Part shown: piece after piece, positions 7,806 through 15,809 of the stretch
Numbering within the stretch: position 1 is the first letter of the stretch
Layout: every line of letters starts with the position of its first letter
Assembly: GCA_002050275.1 (NCBI GenBank)
Contig: MWTB01000018.1
Coordinates: 1 to 64,000, forward strand
Source of the DNA: Anaerolineae bacterium UTCFX1
GTDB lineage: Bacteria; Chloroflexota; Anaerolineae; Anaerolineales; Villigracilaceae
Direction: 5' to 3'
DNA length: 64,000 nucleotides
Notes under the pieces: generated by a model
Told to the model about the DNA's origin: nothing
Databases searched by the model: none
Seen by the model: only the letters and a program-made list of their open reading frames with translations
Position numbers and translations under genes: made by a program

Positions 7806-7834
7806 GTGGTTTCGACTGCTTGTGCTCAACCACC
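7806..7834. repeat. Palindromic repeat, GGTGGTTGAGTAG family, copy 3 (short, inverted)
   Basis: GTGGTTTCGACTG at the left and GCTCAACCACC at the right form a shortened copy. It lies 20 bases upstream of the GIY-YIG start codon, so copies 2 and 3 form the left border of that gene. Confidence 0.7.
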
Positions 7835-7854
7835 GTTTGAAATTGAGATTTTCT

Positions 7855-8169
7855 ATGGCATGGATGTATATTCTTCAATGTTCTGACGACTCGTATTATG
7901 TTGGATCAACCAAAAATCTTGATGTACGCTTTTCACAGCATCAAAGCGGTAAAGGCTCAAGATATACTTCTGGAAGATTGCCAGTTCAATTGGTTTATTG
8001 TGAAGAATATGATTGTGTTTCTGACGCATTTTATAGAGAGAAGCAAGTCCAAGGCTGGACGCGTCGCAAACGCGAAGCCTTGATAAACAGAAATCCAGAA
8101 TTGTTGCCAAAACTTGCGAAGAAAATTTTCGACAAAAGTAAAATTAGAGATAACTCGGTGGTTGAGTAG
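7855..8169 (+). CDS. GIY-YIG family endonuclease-like protein (YhbQ type)
   Basis: The 104-residue single-domain protein shows M-Y-I-L-x9-Y-Y-V-G-S-T as the GIY-YIG element. Next come V-R-F-S-Q-H-Q-x-G-K-G-S-R-Y-T (catalytic Arg region) and Y-R-E-K-Q-V-Q-G-W (metal-binding Glu region). It ends with the usual K-R-E-A-L-I-N tail. Start 7855 gives the standard family N-terminus; an upstream in-frame ATG (7789) would translate repeat sequence. The last codons N-S-V-V-E-stop are formed by repeat copy 4 (8157-8203). The gene thus sits exactly between inverted copies of one palindromic repeat, with copies 2-3 on the left and 4-5 on the right, like cargo of a repeat-bounded cassette. Confidence 0.82.
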   Translation: MAWMYILQCSDDSYYVGSTKNLDVRFSQHQSGKGSRYTSGRLPVQLVYCEEYDCVSDAFYREKQVQGWTRRKREALINRNPELLPKLAKKIFDKSKIRDNSVVE

Positions 8170-8203
8170 GACGGGTGCTTTTCCCGTCCGTATCGAAACC
8201 ACC
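8157..8203. repeat. Palindromic repeat, GGTGGTTGAGTAG family, copy 4
   Basis: GGTGGTTGAGTAGGACGGG is mirrored by CCCGTCCGTATCGAAACCACC; the inner GGACGGG/CCCGTCC pairing is perfect. It supplies the stop codon TAG of the GIY-YIG gene. Confidence 0.85.
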
Positions 8204-8229
8204 AAGAAGCAAAGTAACTCTTGTTGCCT

Positions 8230-8278
8230 GTTGGTTTCGATACGCCGCAAAGAACAAGAGCGCGGCTACTCAACCAAC
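8230..8278. repeat. Palindromic repeat, GGTGGTTGAGTAG family, copy 5 (inverted)
   Basis: GTTGGTTTCGATACGCCGC at the left pairs with GCGGCTACTCAACCAAC at the right. It ends 13 bases before the DUF4910 start codon. Confidence 0.8.
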
Positions 8279-8291
8279 GATTTGGAATCAA

Positions 8292-9617
8292 ATGAAACCC
8301 TACACTTCCCTCAAATCCATCCTCGCGGAATTCTTCCCTCTGCATCGCACCCTCGCCTCTGACGACCATGACAAGACGTTGGAGATTGTTGGTTCGTACA
8401 TGCCCGATTCATCCAATTTCACCATTGAGACCTATGCGCCGCTGACTCCCGTCTGGACTTGGAAAGTACCTGAGCGGTATGTTGTCTATGAGGCGTATTT
8501 GGAGATTGAAGGCGGCGAACGCATCGTGGATTTCAAGGACAATCCGCTTCACATTGTTTCGTATTCTTTACCCGTTGATAAAGTTTTGAGCTTTGAAGAA
8601 CTCCAGCCGCATTTGTATTTCAATGAGAAGCGTCCGCATACGATTCCGTGGGTGTTCAAATATTACGAGCGCGATTGGGGGTTTTGTTTACCGAAGAATC
8701 AATTTGACGCGCTTCCGCGAGATAAGAAATATCGCGCGGTGATCAAATCTGAATTCATCACCGATCCCAAGCAGGGATTCAAAGTCGCTACGGCGGTCCT
8801 CCATCCGCAAGATGGAGCGAATCCCTCAGCGGGCGAGTTCCTTGTGCAGGCGCATACGTGTCACCCGATGCAAGCCAATGACGATGGCGCGGGCGTGGTC
8901 AGCGCTATTGAGTTAGTGCGGCGGCTGGCGGAGAATCCGCTTCCTGCTGGCTCGATGAGCGTCCGCTTTTGGTTTGGACCCGAGACCATCGGCACGATTG
9001 CGTGGCTCGCGCACAACGAGTCGCTCATCCCGAATCTGCGCGGTGGAATCTTTTTGGAAATGACGGGGAATCAAAATAAAATTGCGTGGCATCACACGCG
9101 GCAACACTCACATCTTTTAGATCGGGTTACGAGATACGTGTTACGCGACACGGATCATGAGGCGCGAGAGTTCGCCTCCGCCCCCGCCAACGATGAACGC
9201 GTCATCAACGGACCCGGCGTCAACGTGCCGTGCATCTCGCTCAACCGTTTTCCGTACGACGAATATCACACTACCGACGACAATCTCGACATCATCCACG
9301 AAGACATGCTCGTCGGCGCGGCGCGAACTGCCGAAGACATCATCCGCATTTATGCGAGCAATTACATCCCGAAGCGCACGTTTCGCGGTCCCGTGTTTCT
9401 CAGCGGTCACGGTCTATGGGTGGATTGGCGCGACAACTGGGCGCTCAATCGCGCGATCGAAAAGATCATGATGCGCTTCGAGGGTCAGCACACGATCTTC
9501 GACATCGCCGAGCAGGTTGGTCTCGATTATCAAACCGTGCGCGATTATGTTGAGAAATTCAGGGCAAAGGGATTTGTGATTCCCCTGCCGGTTCCATCCG
9601 AAGGGCAGGCTGATTAA
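8292..9617 (+). CDS. DUF4910/DUF2172 aminopeptidase-like protein with C-terminal winged helix
   Basis: The 441-residue protein belongs to a family common in surface-polysaccharide loci. An M28-peptidase-like fold is suggested by Q-A-H-T-C-H-P-M-Q-A-N-D-D-G-A-G (metal His and Asp), G-P-E-T-I-G, F-L-E-M-T-G and Y-H-T-T-D-D-N-L-D. The last 60 or so residues (H-T-I-F-D-I-A-E-Q-V-G-L-D-Y-Q-T-V) look like a winged-helix module typical of the family. The exact substrate is not established; a de-N-acylase or peptidase-like step in glycan synthesis is inferred from context. ATG 8292 is preferred over an upstream in-frame codon at 8175, which only translates repeat DNA. Confidence 0.78.
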   Translation: MKPYTSLKSILAEFFPLHRTLASDDHDKTLEIVGSYMPDSSNFTIETYAPLTPVWTWKVPERYVVYEAYLEIEGGERIVDFKDNPLHIVSYSLPVDKVLSFEELQPHLYFNEKRPHTIPWVFKYYERDWGFCLPKNQFDALPRDKKYRAVIKSEFITDPKQGFKVATAVLHPQDGANPSAGEFLVQAHTCHPMQANDDGAGVVSAIELVRRLAENPLPAGSMSVRFWFGPETIGTIAWLAHNESLIPNLRGGIFLEMTGNQNKIAWHHTRQHSHLLDRVTRYVLRDTDHEAREFASAPANDERVINGPGVNVPCISLNRFPYDEYHTTDDNLDIIHEDMLVGAARTAEDIIRIYASNYIPKRTFRGPVFLSGHGLWVDWRDNWALNRAIEKIMMRFEGQHTIFDIAEQVGLDYQTVRDYVEKFRAKGFVIPLPVPSEGQAD

Positions 9618-9730
9618 TTTGCCGTAAGATAATTGCGTATAGCGCTGAGGGGTAAATAGGCTTGGAAATTTGACTTAAATCCTACGAATCGTTAATAGTT
9701 TTCTTGTATGGACCGATTAACATGGGTACA

Positions 9731-9760
9731 TTGAAATTACTCGATTGCACCGTTATGAAT
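9731..9760 (+). promoter_or_regulatory. Candidate promoter of dnaK
   Basis: TTGAAA (9731-9736), 17 bases, then TATGAA (9754-9759). No CIRCE inverted repeat or other heat-shock operator was recognised in the 168-base gap 9618-9785. Confidence 0.3.
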
Positions 9761-9785
9761 AGCGGCAGCATGCAAGGAGACTTTT

Positions 9786-11672
9786 ATGAGCAAAATCATT
9801 GGCATTGACTTAGGCACAACCAACTCTGTTGTTTCGGTGATGGAAGGCGGCTCGCCGACCGTGATCTCAACCGCGGAAGGCGGACGGCTTGCGCCGTCGG
9901 TTGTGGCGTTTAATAAGAACGGCGAACGACTCGTCGGTCAGACTGCGAAACGGCAAGCGGTGGTCAACCCAGAGAATACGGTGTATTCCATCAAACGCTT
10001 CATCGGGCGTCATTTCGACGAGATTGAATCGGAACGCAAGATGGTTTCGTATGAAGTTGTGAAGGGACCGTCGGGCGATGTGCGCGTGAAGATCCCGATC
10101 ACGAATCGCGAATATTCCCCGCAGGAAATTTCGGCGATGATACTGGGTAAGTTGAAGTCCGACGCTGAAGCGTATTTGGGTCAGCCTGTCACGCAGGCGG
10201 TGATCACTGTCCCCGCGTATTTCAACGACAGCCAGCGTCAGGCTACAAAAGACGCGGGTAAGATCGCAGGTCTCGAAGTGATGCGCATTATCAACGAACC
10301 GACCGCGTCCGCGCTCGCATATGGACTTGATAAAAAGAAAGATGAAACCATCCTCGTCTTCGACCTCGGTGGCGGTACGTTCGACGTGTCGGTGTTGGAA
10401 GTCGGCGACGGCGTGATCGAAGTCAAAGCCACAACCGGCGATACGCACCTCGGCGGTGACGATTGGGATCAGAAGATCGTCAACTGGGCGGCGGATGAGT
10501 TCAAAAAGGAGCAAGGCATTGACCTGCGCAATGACCGCCCTGCGTTACAGCGCTTGCGCGAAGCCGCGGAAAAGGCAAAGATCGAACTCTCGACCGTGAT
10601 GGAAACCGAGATTAATCTGCCATATATTACGGCGGACGCTTCGGGACCGAAGCACTTGCAGTTGAAACTCTCGCGCGCCAAATTCGAGCAGATGACCGAA
10701 GACCTGCTCAATCGCTGTCGTAAGCCGTTCGAATCCGCGTTGAAAGACGCCGGCTTGGACGCGAGTAAACTCAATGAAGTGGTCCTCGTTGGCGGTTCGA
10801 CGCGTATGCCGATGGTCGCAGACCTTGTGCGCAAGTTGACCAACGGTAAAGAGCCGAACAAAGGCGTGAACCCTGATGAAGTGGTCGCTATTGGCGCGGC
10901 AGTTCAAGGCGGCGTGCTCGGCGGCGAAGTCAAAGATATTCTTTTGCTCGACGTGACCCCGCTTTCGTTGGGCGTCGAGACGATGGGCAGTGTGATGACC
11001 AAGATGATCGAACGCAACACGACCATCCCTGTCCGCAAGACGGAAACATATTCCACGGCGGCGGATAATCAAACTGCAGTGGATATCCACGTTTTGCAAG
11101 GCGAACGCCCGATGGCTGGCGATAACATGTCGCTCGGACGATTCCGACTCGACGGCATCCCGCCTGCGCCGCGCGGCATCCCGCAAGTGGAAGTGACGTT
11201 CGATATTGACGCAAATGGCATCTTGAATGTGACCGCGAAAGATAAAGCCACAGGCAAGGAACAGAAGGTCACGATCACCGCTTCAACGAACCTGAACAAA
11301 AGCGATATTGATCGCATGGTGAACGAAGCCCGTTCGCACGAAGCGGATGACCGCAAACGCCGCGAGTTGATTGACGCCAAGAACACAGCGGACAATCTCG
11401 TATATCAAACCGAGAAAGCGCTGCGCGACCTTGGAGATAAAGTCCCGTCTGCCGAACGCGGAGAGATCGAGACGAAGATCAACGATCTCAAGTCTGCCGC
11501 GCAAAGCGACGACCTGAGTCGTATCAAACAGACGTCTGAAGCGGTGGAGCAAACTTTCCATGCGTTGAGCCAGCAGCTGTATGCGCAAGAGCAACCGCAA
11601 CCTGAAGCGGCAGGCGGAGCCTCTGAACCGCCGATAGACGGCGACGTGATTGACGGTGAAGTAAGAGAGTAA
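9786..11672 (+). CDS. dnaK: Chaperone protein DnaK (Hsp70)
   Basis: The 628-residue cytosolic Hsp70 binds unfolded polypeptides under ATP control. The nucleotide-binding domain shows [10 protein letters not shown] (residues 5-14), [24 protein letters not shown] and [10 protein letters not shown]. The substrate domain follows ([15 protein letters not shown]), then an alpha lid and the tail [15 protein letters not shown] precedes the ATG. It is a single gene here: grpE and dnaJ are not adjacent, and a strong terminator follows, so it is transcribed as its own unit. Confidence 0.98.
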   Translation: MSKIIGIDLGTTNSVVSVMEGGSPTVISTAEGGRLAPSVVAFNKNGERLVGQTAKRQAVVNPENTVYSIKRFIGRHFDEIESERKMVSYEVVKGPSGDVRVKIPITNREYSPQEISAMILGKLKSDAEAYLGQPVTQAVITVPAYFNDSQRQATKDAGKIAGLEVMRIINEPTASALAYGLDKKKDETILVFDLGGGTFDVSVLEVGDGVIEVKATTGDTHLGGDDWDQKIVNWAADEFKKEQGIDLRNDRPALQRLREAAEKAKIELSTVMETEINLPYITADASGPKHLQLKLSRAKFEQMTEDLLNRCRKPFESALKDAGLDASKLNEVVLVGGSTRMPMVADLVRKLTNGKEPNKGVNPDEVVAIGAAVQGGVLGGEVKDILLLDVTPLSLGVETMGSVMTKMIERNTTIPVRKTETYSTAADNQTAVDIHVLQGERPMAGDNMSLGRFRLDGIPPAPRGIPQVEVTFDIDANGILNVTAKDKATGKEQKVTITASTNLNKSDIDRMVNEARSHEADDRKRRELIDAKNTADNLVYQTEKALRDLGDKVPSAERGEIETKINDLKSAAQSDDLSRIKQTSEAVEQTFHALSQQLYAQEQPQPEAAGGASEPPIDGDVIDGEVRE

Positions 11673-11684
11673 TCCAGTAGACGC

Positions 11685-11726
11685 AGACCTCCGAAGTCTC
11701 AAAGGCTTCGGAGGTCTTTTTGTTTT
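11685..11726 (+). terminator. Intrinsic terminator after dnaK
   Basis: A perfect 12-bp stem, AGACCTCCGAAG (11685-11696) with CTTCGGAGGTCT (11706-11717), has a 9-base loop and is followed by TTTTTGTTTT. Confidence 0.92.
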
Positions 11727-11780
11727 GGCGAGAACAAACTGTCTTCGAGTTTTGTTAATAGGCTTGGAGCCAGTTTGTTA

Positions 11781-11796
11781 TATAATCCTTCCCATG
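11781..11796 (+). promoter_or_regulatory. TATAAT -10 box seven bases before an ATG (leaderless start)
   Basis: TATAAT at 11781-11786 is followed by 7 bases and the ATG at 11794. There is no Shine-Dalgarno sequence. Transcription should start at or next to the A of the ATG. No good -35 box is seen at 16-18 bp. Confidence 0.55.
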
Positions 11797-13134
11797 CGAA
11801 AAGGTTTTAACTGTAAGTGGATCGCGCTGATTCTGCTCGCGATCGGCATCTTTATCTTTTTCATCCCGCCCGTGTATTCGCGCGCCATGCCGCGCATTGA
11901 CGGCTGGATCTCCAGTATCAAATACCGCATCAACCCGCCGGATAAAGCCGTCTTTCAGCCGCAACAACAATCGCAAGTGGATATCGCCGTCACGCAGTTG
12001 ATGCAGAATCGCGCGGCGACTCAAATGCTTGAGGCGACTTCGACTCCTCAACCTGGTCCAACGCTGACGCCGACGGTCACTTCGACGCCTCTGCCTGCTT
12101 CAGTCAATTTGACCGGATTCAAATACGTGGACCAAAAGAACCGCTGGAATTATTGCGGTCCCGCCAACTTGACGATGGCGTTAGATTTTGTCGGCTGGGG
12201 TGGCAACCGCGACGACATTGCCCGCGTTATCAAACCGGGGATTCAAGATCCCAAATTAGATTTTATTCAGCAGGGGCGCAACGACGTCAACGTGATGCCG
12301 TATGAACTCGTGGATTTTGTTAACGACGAGACCGAGTACCGCGCGCTGTCGCGTCTCGGCGGCGATATTGATCTTGCTAAGCGCTTGCTCGCGGCAGATT
12401 TTCCCTTCATTGCCGAAAAGGGATATTATGAGGAAGATTACGCTACTAAAGTAGCGTGGCTCGGACATTATCAATTTGTCACCGGCTATGATGACGCTGC
12501 GGGCGAATTGATCGTTCAGGATACATGGAACGACGGTCCTAATTTCCGAATCGCTTATGAAGATTTTGTTTCAAATGAAGCGTGGCTCTCGTTCGATAAT
12601 ATCTTTATCGTTGTATATCAACTCGAACGCGAAGCGGAATTATTGCGAGTCCTCGGTCCCTACGCAGATGATGCTTGGGCGTCGAACCACGCCCGCGAAG
12701 TCGCCGAAGAGCGCATTGCCGAATCTACAGGCATTGACCAGTACTTTGCGTGGTTCGCCAAAGGGACGAGCCATGTGGAATTGTTCGAATATGCCGACGC
12801 AGCGACCGCATACGATCAAGCGTTCGCGATTTATAACGAACTCGGCAAGGATGACAAACAGCGTCCGTATCGCATGATGTGGTATCAAACTGGTCCATAT
12901 AAAGCGTATTTCTACACCGGTCGATATCAAGATGTGATTGACCTTGCCAACGTCACATTGACAGAAACGATCTCCAAACCCACGCTAGAAGAAAGCATCT
13001 ATTGGCGCGGGCGCGCGAAATATATGATCGGCGACACGCCGGGCGCCATTGCCGACTTACGCGAAACGCTGAGGTTGCATCCGAATTGGGCTCCCGCCAT
13101 TCAGGCGCTGCAAGATTTGGGAGTACAGCCGTAA
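11794..13134 (+). CDS. Membrane-anchored C39-like cysteine peptidase with C-terminal helical repeats
   Basis: The 446-residue protein has a basic N-terminus, one membrane segment (about 9-27), and a Thr/Pro-rich extracytoplasmic stalk (about 80-105). A peptidase C39_2-type domain follows, with Cys121 in W-N-Y-C-G-P-A-N-L and the His/Asp region G-H-Y-Q-F-V-T-G-Y-D-D and D-T-W-N. The C-terminal 160 residues contain TPR-like helical repeats (Y-A-D-A-A-T-A-Y-D-Q-A-F, I-Y-W-R-G-R-A-K-Y-M-I-G-D-T-P-G-A). C39 domains process peptides or act as papain-like hydrolases. No transporter domain is fused, so it is not a bacteriocin ABC exporter. The start at 11794 gives a clean signal anchor. Substrate unknown. 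Confidence 0.75.
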   Translation: MRKGFNCKWIALILLAIGIFIFFIPPVYSRAMPRIDGWISSIKYRINPPDKAVFQPQQQSQVDIAVTQLMQNRAATQMLEATSTPQPGPTLTPTVTSTPLPASVNLTGFKYVDQKNRWNYCGPANLTMALDFVGWGGNRDDIARVIKPGIQDPKLDFIQQGRNDVNVMPYELVDFVNDETEYRALSRLGGDIDLAKRLLAADFPFIAEKGYYEEDYATKVAWLGHYQFVTGYDDAAGELIVQDTWNDGPNFRIAYEDFVSNEAWLSFDNIFIVVYQLEREAELLRVLGPYADDAWASNHAREVAEERIAESTGIDQYFAWFAKGTSHVELFEYADAATAYDQAFAIYNELGKDDKQRPYRMMWYQTGPYKAYFYTGRYQDVIDLANVTLTETISKPTLEESIYWRGRAKYMIGDTPGAIADLRETLRLHPNWAPAIQALQDLGVQP

Positions 13135-13137
13135 ACT

Positions 13138-13200
13138 GTCGGCTAGTTGGTTAGTCACTTGGTCTCATAGTCAAAGCCATGTGATAAAAGACTAGCCGAC
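13138..13200. repeat. Inverted repeat before sbcD
   Basis: GTCGGCTAGT (13138-13147) and ACTAGCCGAC (13191-13200) are a perfect 10-bp inverted pair. More GACTA/TTAGTC words lie around them. It fills the gap between the C39 gene and sbcD. Confidence 0.55.
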
Positions 13201-13224
13201 TAACGACTGGAAGACTAGCAAACT

Positions 13225-14442
13225 ATGAGACTACTTCATTTCGCCGACGCTCACATTGATATGGCTAACTATGGACGCCACGATCCCGAAACGGGACTGC
13301 CGCTCCGCGTATTGGATTTCCTCAAGTCGCTGGATACTATCGTGGACGCGGCGATCACGGAACGAGTGGACTTGGTCATCTTTGCGGGCGATGCATACAA
13401 GGATCGTTCCCCCGCGCCGACGTTCCAGCGCGAGTGGGGTAAACGCATCGTTCGGCTCTCGCAAGCGAAAATCCCGACACTGCTTCTGGTCGGCAACCAC
13501 GATCTTTCTCCCGCCATCGGACGCGCCCACGCGATTCAAGAGTTCGACACTCTTCAAGTCCCGTTTATCAAAGTGTTGGATAAGCCGCAACTTTTGACGC
13601 CAAGCGATCTATGGGGCTTGCCCGTTCAAGTCATCTCCATGCCGTGGATCACGCGCTCGGGCTTGATGGCGAACCTCGAAATGAGCGCGGTAGAACCCGG
13701 CGAGATATTTTCGAATCTCGAATCTCGAATCTCCAGTCTCATTGAAGGTTACATTAACGAAGCGGATAAGACTCTGCCTCTCATTCTCACTGCCCACGCC
13801 TCCATCGAAGGCGCAACATTCGGCGCGGAACGGATGGTGATGCTGGGTAGCGATCTTGTTCTGCCGACATCGCTAGTGAAAGACCCCCGCTTGGATTATG
13901 TCGCGATGGGACACATCCATAAGCCGCAGGATGTGAATGAGGGGAATCATCCGCCCGTCATCTATCCTGGCTCCATCGAGCGAATTGACTTCGGCGAGGC
14001 GAAGGATGATAAGTTTTACATCATCGCCGAGGTGGAGCGAGGCAGCGCGAAGGTTGAGTGGAAAAGAATCGAAGGGACGCGCCGATTCATCGAGCGGCGA
14101 ACAAGCCTCACGTCGAACGAGAACGTAGCCGAGACGTTGAAATCTCAACTGCCGAAGGATATAGCCGGCGCGATCGTCAAACTTGTGGTGGAATATCCGC
14201 GTGAGTGGGACGCGTTGATTGACGAATCGGCGCTGCGAAAATTTGCGGCGGACGCGTTTGAATTTCATCTGGCGAAGAAACCAAAGGTCGAAGCGCGTGT
14301 TCGTATTCCTAAAGGACAAACGGTGAGCGGCATGAATCCGCTTGAATTGCTCAGTCAATATCTCGATTCGGCAAAAGTGAACGATATGGATGAGTTGCAG
14401 AAACTTGCGCAAGAAATAATCTCGATGGAAGAAGAATCGTAA
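13225..14442 (+). CDS. sbcD: SbcD/Mre11-type DNA repair exonuclease
   Basis: The 405-residue metallophosphoesterase has phosphoesterase motifs in order: F-A-D-A-H-I-D (residues 6-12), G-D-A-Y-K-D, G-N-H-D, a T-A-H-A-S region and G-H-I-H, which bind the two metals. The C-terminal capping domain is about residues 290-405. SbcD works with the SMC-like ATPase SbcC to cleave DNA hairpins and blocked ends, but no sbcC is next to it; an MFS permease follows. A tandem of three CGAATCT units (13712-13732) lies in frame inside the gene, encoding N-L-E-S-R-I-S. In a chromosome full of palindromes, a hairpin nuclease is a sensible partner (inference). Confidence 0.85.
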   Translation: MRLLHFADAHIDMANYGRHDPETGLPLRVLDFLKSLDTIVDAAITERVDLVIFAGDAYKDRSPAPTFQREWGKRIVRLSQAKIPTLLLVGNHDLSPAIGRAHAIQEFDTLQVPFIKVLDKPQLLTPSDLWGLPVQVISMPWITRSGLMANLEMSAVEPGEIFSNLESRISSLIEGYINEADKTLPLILTAHASIEGATFGAERMVMLGSDLVLPTSLVKDPRLDYVAMGHIHKPQDVNEGNHPPVIYPGSIERIDFGEAKDDKFYIIAEVERGSAKVEWKRIEGTRRFIERRTSLTSNENVAETLKSQLPKDIAGAIVKLVVEYPREWDALIDESALRKFAADAFEFHLAKKPKVEARVRIPKGQTVSGMNPLELLSQYLDSAKVNDMDELQKLAQEIISMEEES

Positions 14443-14480
14443 TTTTAGAATCCGAGATCGTACATCAAAAGAGGTGAGCC

Positions 14481-15767
14481 GTGTCGCAAAAGAATCCCAA
14501 TTACCGCTGGTTCGTGGTCGCCGTTTTTTTCTTTTTTGTGCTGTTGCATCAAACCGATAAATTAATGATCGGTTCGTTGCAAGTGCAAATCAGCGAGACA
14601 TTTAATCTCGACGATTTTAAATGGGGGCTGGTCAATTCGGGCGCGCTGGCGGTGGCGACGATTCTCTACCCTGTCTGGGGATATTTGTACGATCGCTACG
14701 CGCGCTCCAAACTGCTTGCGTTGGCTTCATTTGTGTGGGGTGCGACGACATGGCTGAACGCGATCGTTCGCACGTATACAGGTTTCTTGGTTACGCGCGC
14801 TTCGACCGGCATTGACGATTCATCGTATCCCGGTATTTACACGCTTATCGCTGATTATTTTGGTCCGAACCTGCGCGGTAAAGTGTACGGGATTTTACAA
14901 CTAGCGCAAGCGCTAGGTTTCTTGGTGGGTATGATTCTTGGACAGATGGTCGCGCCCATGATCGGCGGCTGGCGTTCAGTTTTTTATATCACTGGCTCTT
15001 TGGGAATTGTGATCGCCGCTCTGATTTACTTTGGAGTGAAAGAAATGCCGCGCGGCAAAGCGGAACCTGAATTTGAAGAGATACCAGAAATGGCGACTTT
15101 CCGCTTTTCGTGGCAAGAAGCGAAACAGATCTTCAAAAAGCGCACCATGTGGTTTATCTTTTTGCAAGGCTTTGCGGGCGTGTTCCCGTGGCAAGTGATC
15201 ACTTTCTTCTTCTTCGGCTATCTCGAAACTGTGCGCGGATACGATGCGAACGGCATCGTTACGACGATGGCACCGGTGATCTTGATTTTAGCGTTCGGTT
15301 ATTTTCTCGGCGGCTTGCTTGGCGATTACTTTTTCAAACGCACGAGGAAAGGCCGCATCCTCGTGGCAAGCGTGGGCGTTTTGCTGGGCGCGATCTTTCT
15401 CTACTTTGCCATGACTACGCCGTTGGATCAGTCAAGTCGTTTCTTTGTCTTTATGTGTTTGACCGCCCTCTTTATGCCGCTTCCGGGTCCGAACGTGGTT
15501 GCGACCGTCTACGATGTGACCGTTCCTGAAGTCCGCTCGACGGCGCAAGCGATCGAGTATTTCATCGAGAATAGCGGAGCGGTAACTGCTCCCGCGTTGA
15601 CCGGCGCGCTGATCGTCGCCACTGGCGACCGGTCGTTCGCGATCTTGTCCATCTGTGTGATCGCTTGGCTGATCTGCTTTGTGTTTTACCTCGGCGCGTT
15701 GTTCACAATTGAGAAGGATACCGCACACCTGCGCTTGCAAATGGCGGAACGCGCCAAGGAGATGTGA
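14481..15767 (+). CDS. Major facilitator superfamily transporter
   Basis: The 428-residue protein has about 12 hydrophobic segments. The first-loop MFS signature appears as G-Y-L-Y-D-R-Y-A-R-S-K-L-L, and T-R-A-S-T-G-I-D-D-S-S-Y-P-G-I-Y matches the helix-4/5 region. A central charged loop is near residues 190-215 (K-A-E-P-E-F-E-E-I-P-E). AGAGGTGAG is the ribosome site before GTG 14481. The sugar-phosphate/organic-anion or spinster-like branch is possible, but the substrate cannot be read. Confidence 0.8.
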   Translation: MSQKNPNYRWFVVAVFFFFVLLHQTDKLMIGSLQVQISETFNLDDFKWGLVNSGALAVATILYPVWGYLYDRYARSKLLALASFVWGATTWLNAIVRTYTGFLVTRASTGIDDSSYPGIYTLIADYFGPNLRGKVYGILQLAQALGFLVGMILGQMVAPMIGGWRSVFYITGSLGIVIAALIYFGVKEMPRGKAEPEFEEIPEMATFRFSWQEAKQIFKKRTMWFIFLQGFAGVFPWQVITFFFFGYLETVRGYDANGIVTTMAPVILILAFGYFLGGLLGDYFFKRTRKGRILVASVGVLLGAIFLYFAMTTPLDQSSRFFVFMCLTALFMPLPGPNVVATVYDVTVPEVRSTAQAIEYFIENSGAVTAPALTGALIVATGDRSFAILSICVIAWLICFVFYLGALFTIEKDTAHLRLQMAERAKEM

Positions 15768-15809
15768 AATGATCAAATTTTTTATCCATGATCGCCAGGC
15801 GTTTTTAAG

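Noticed and set aside
7627..8278. CRISPR-like array from the regularly recurring repeat
   Set aside because: Copies alternate in orientation, spacers are irregular and include a gene, and there are no cas genes.
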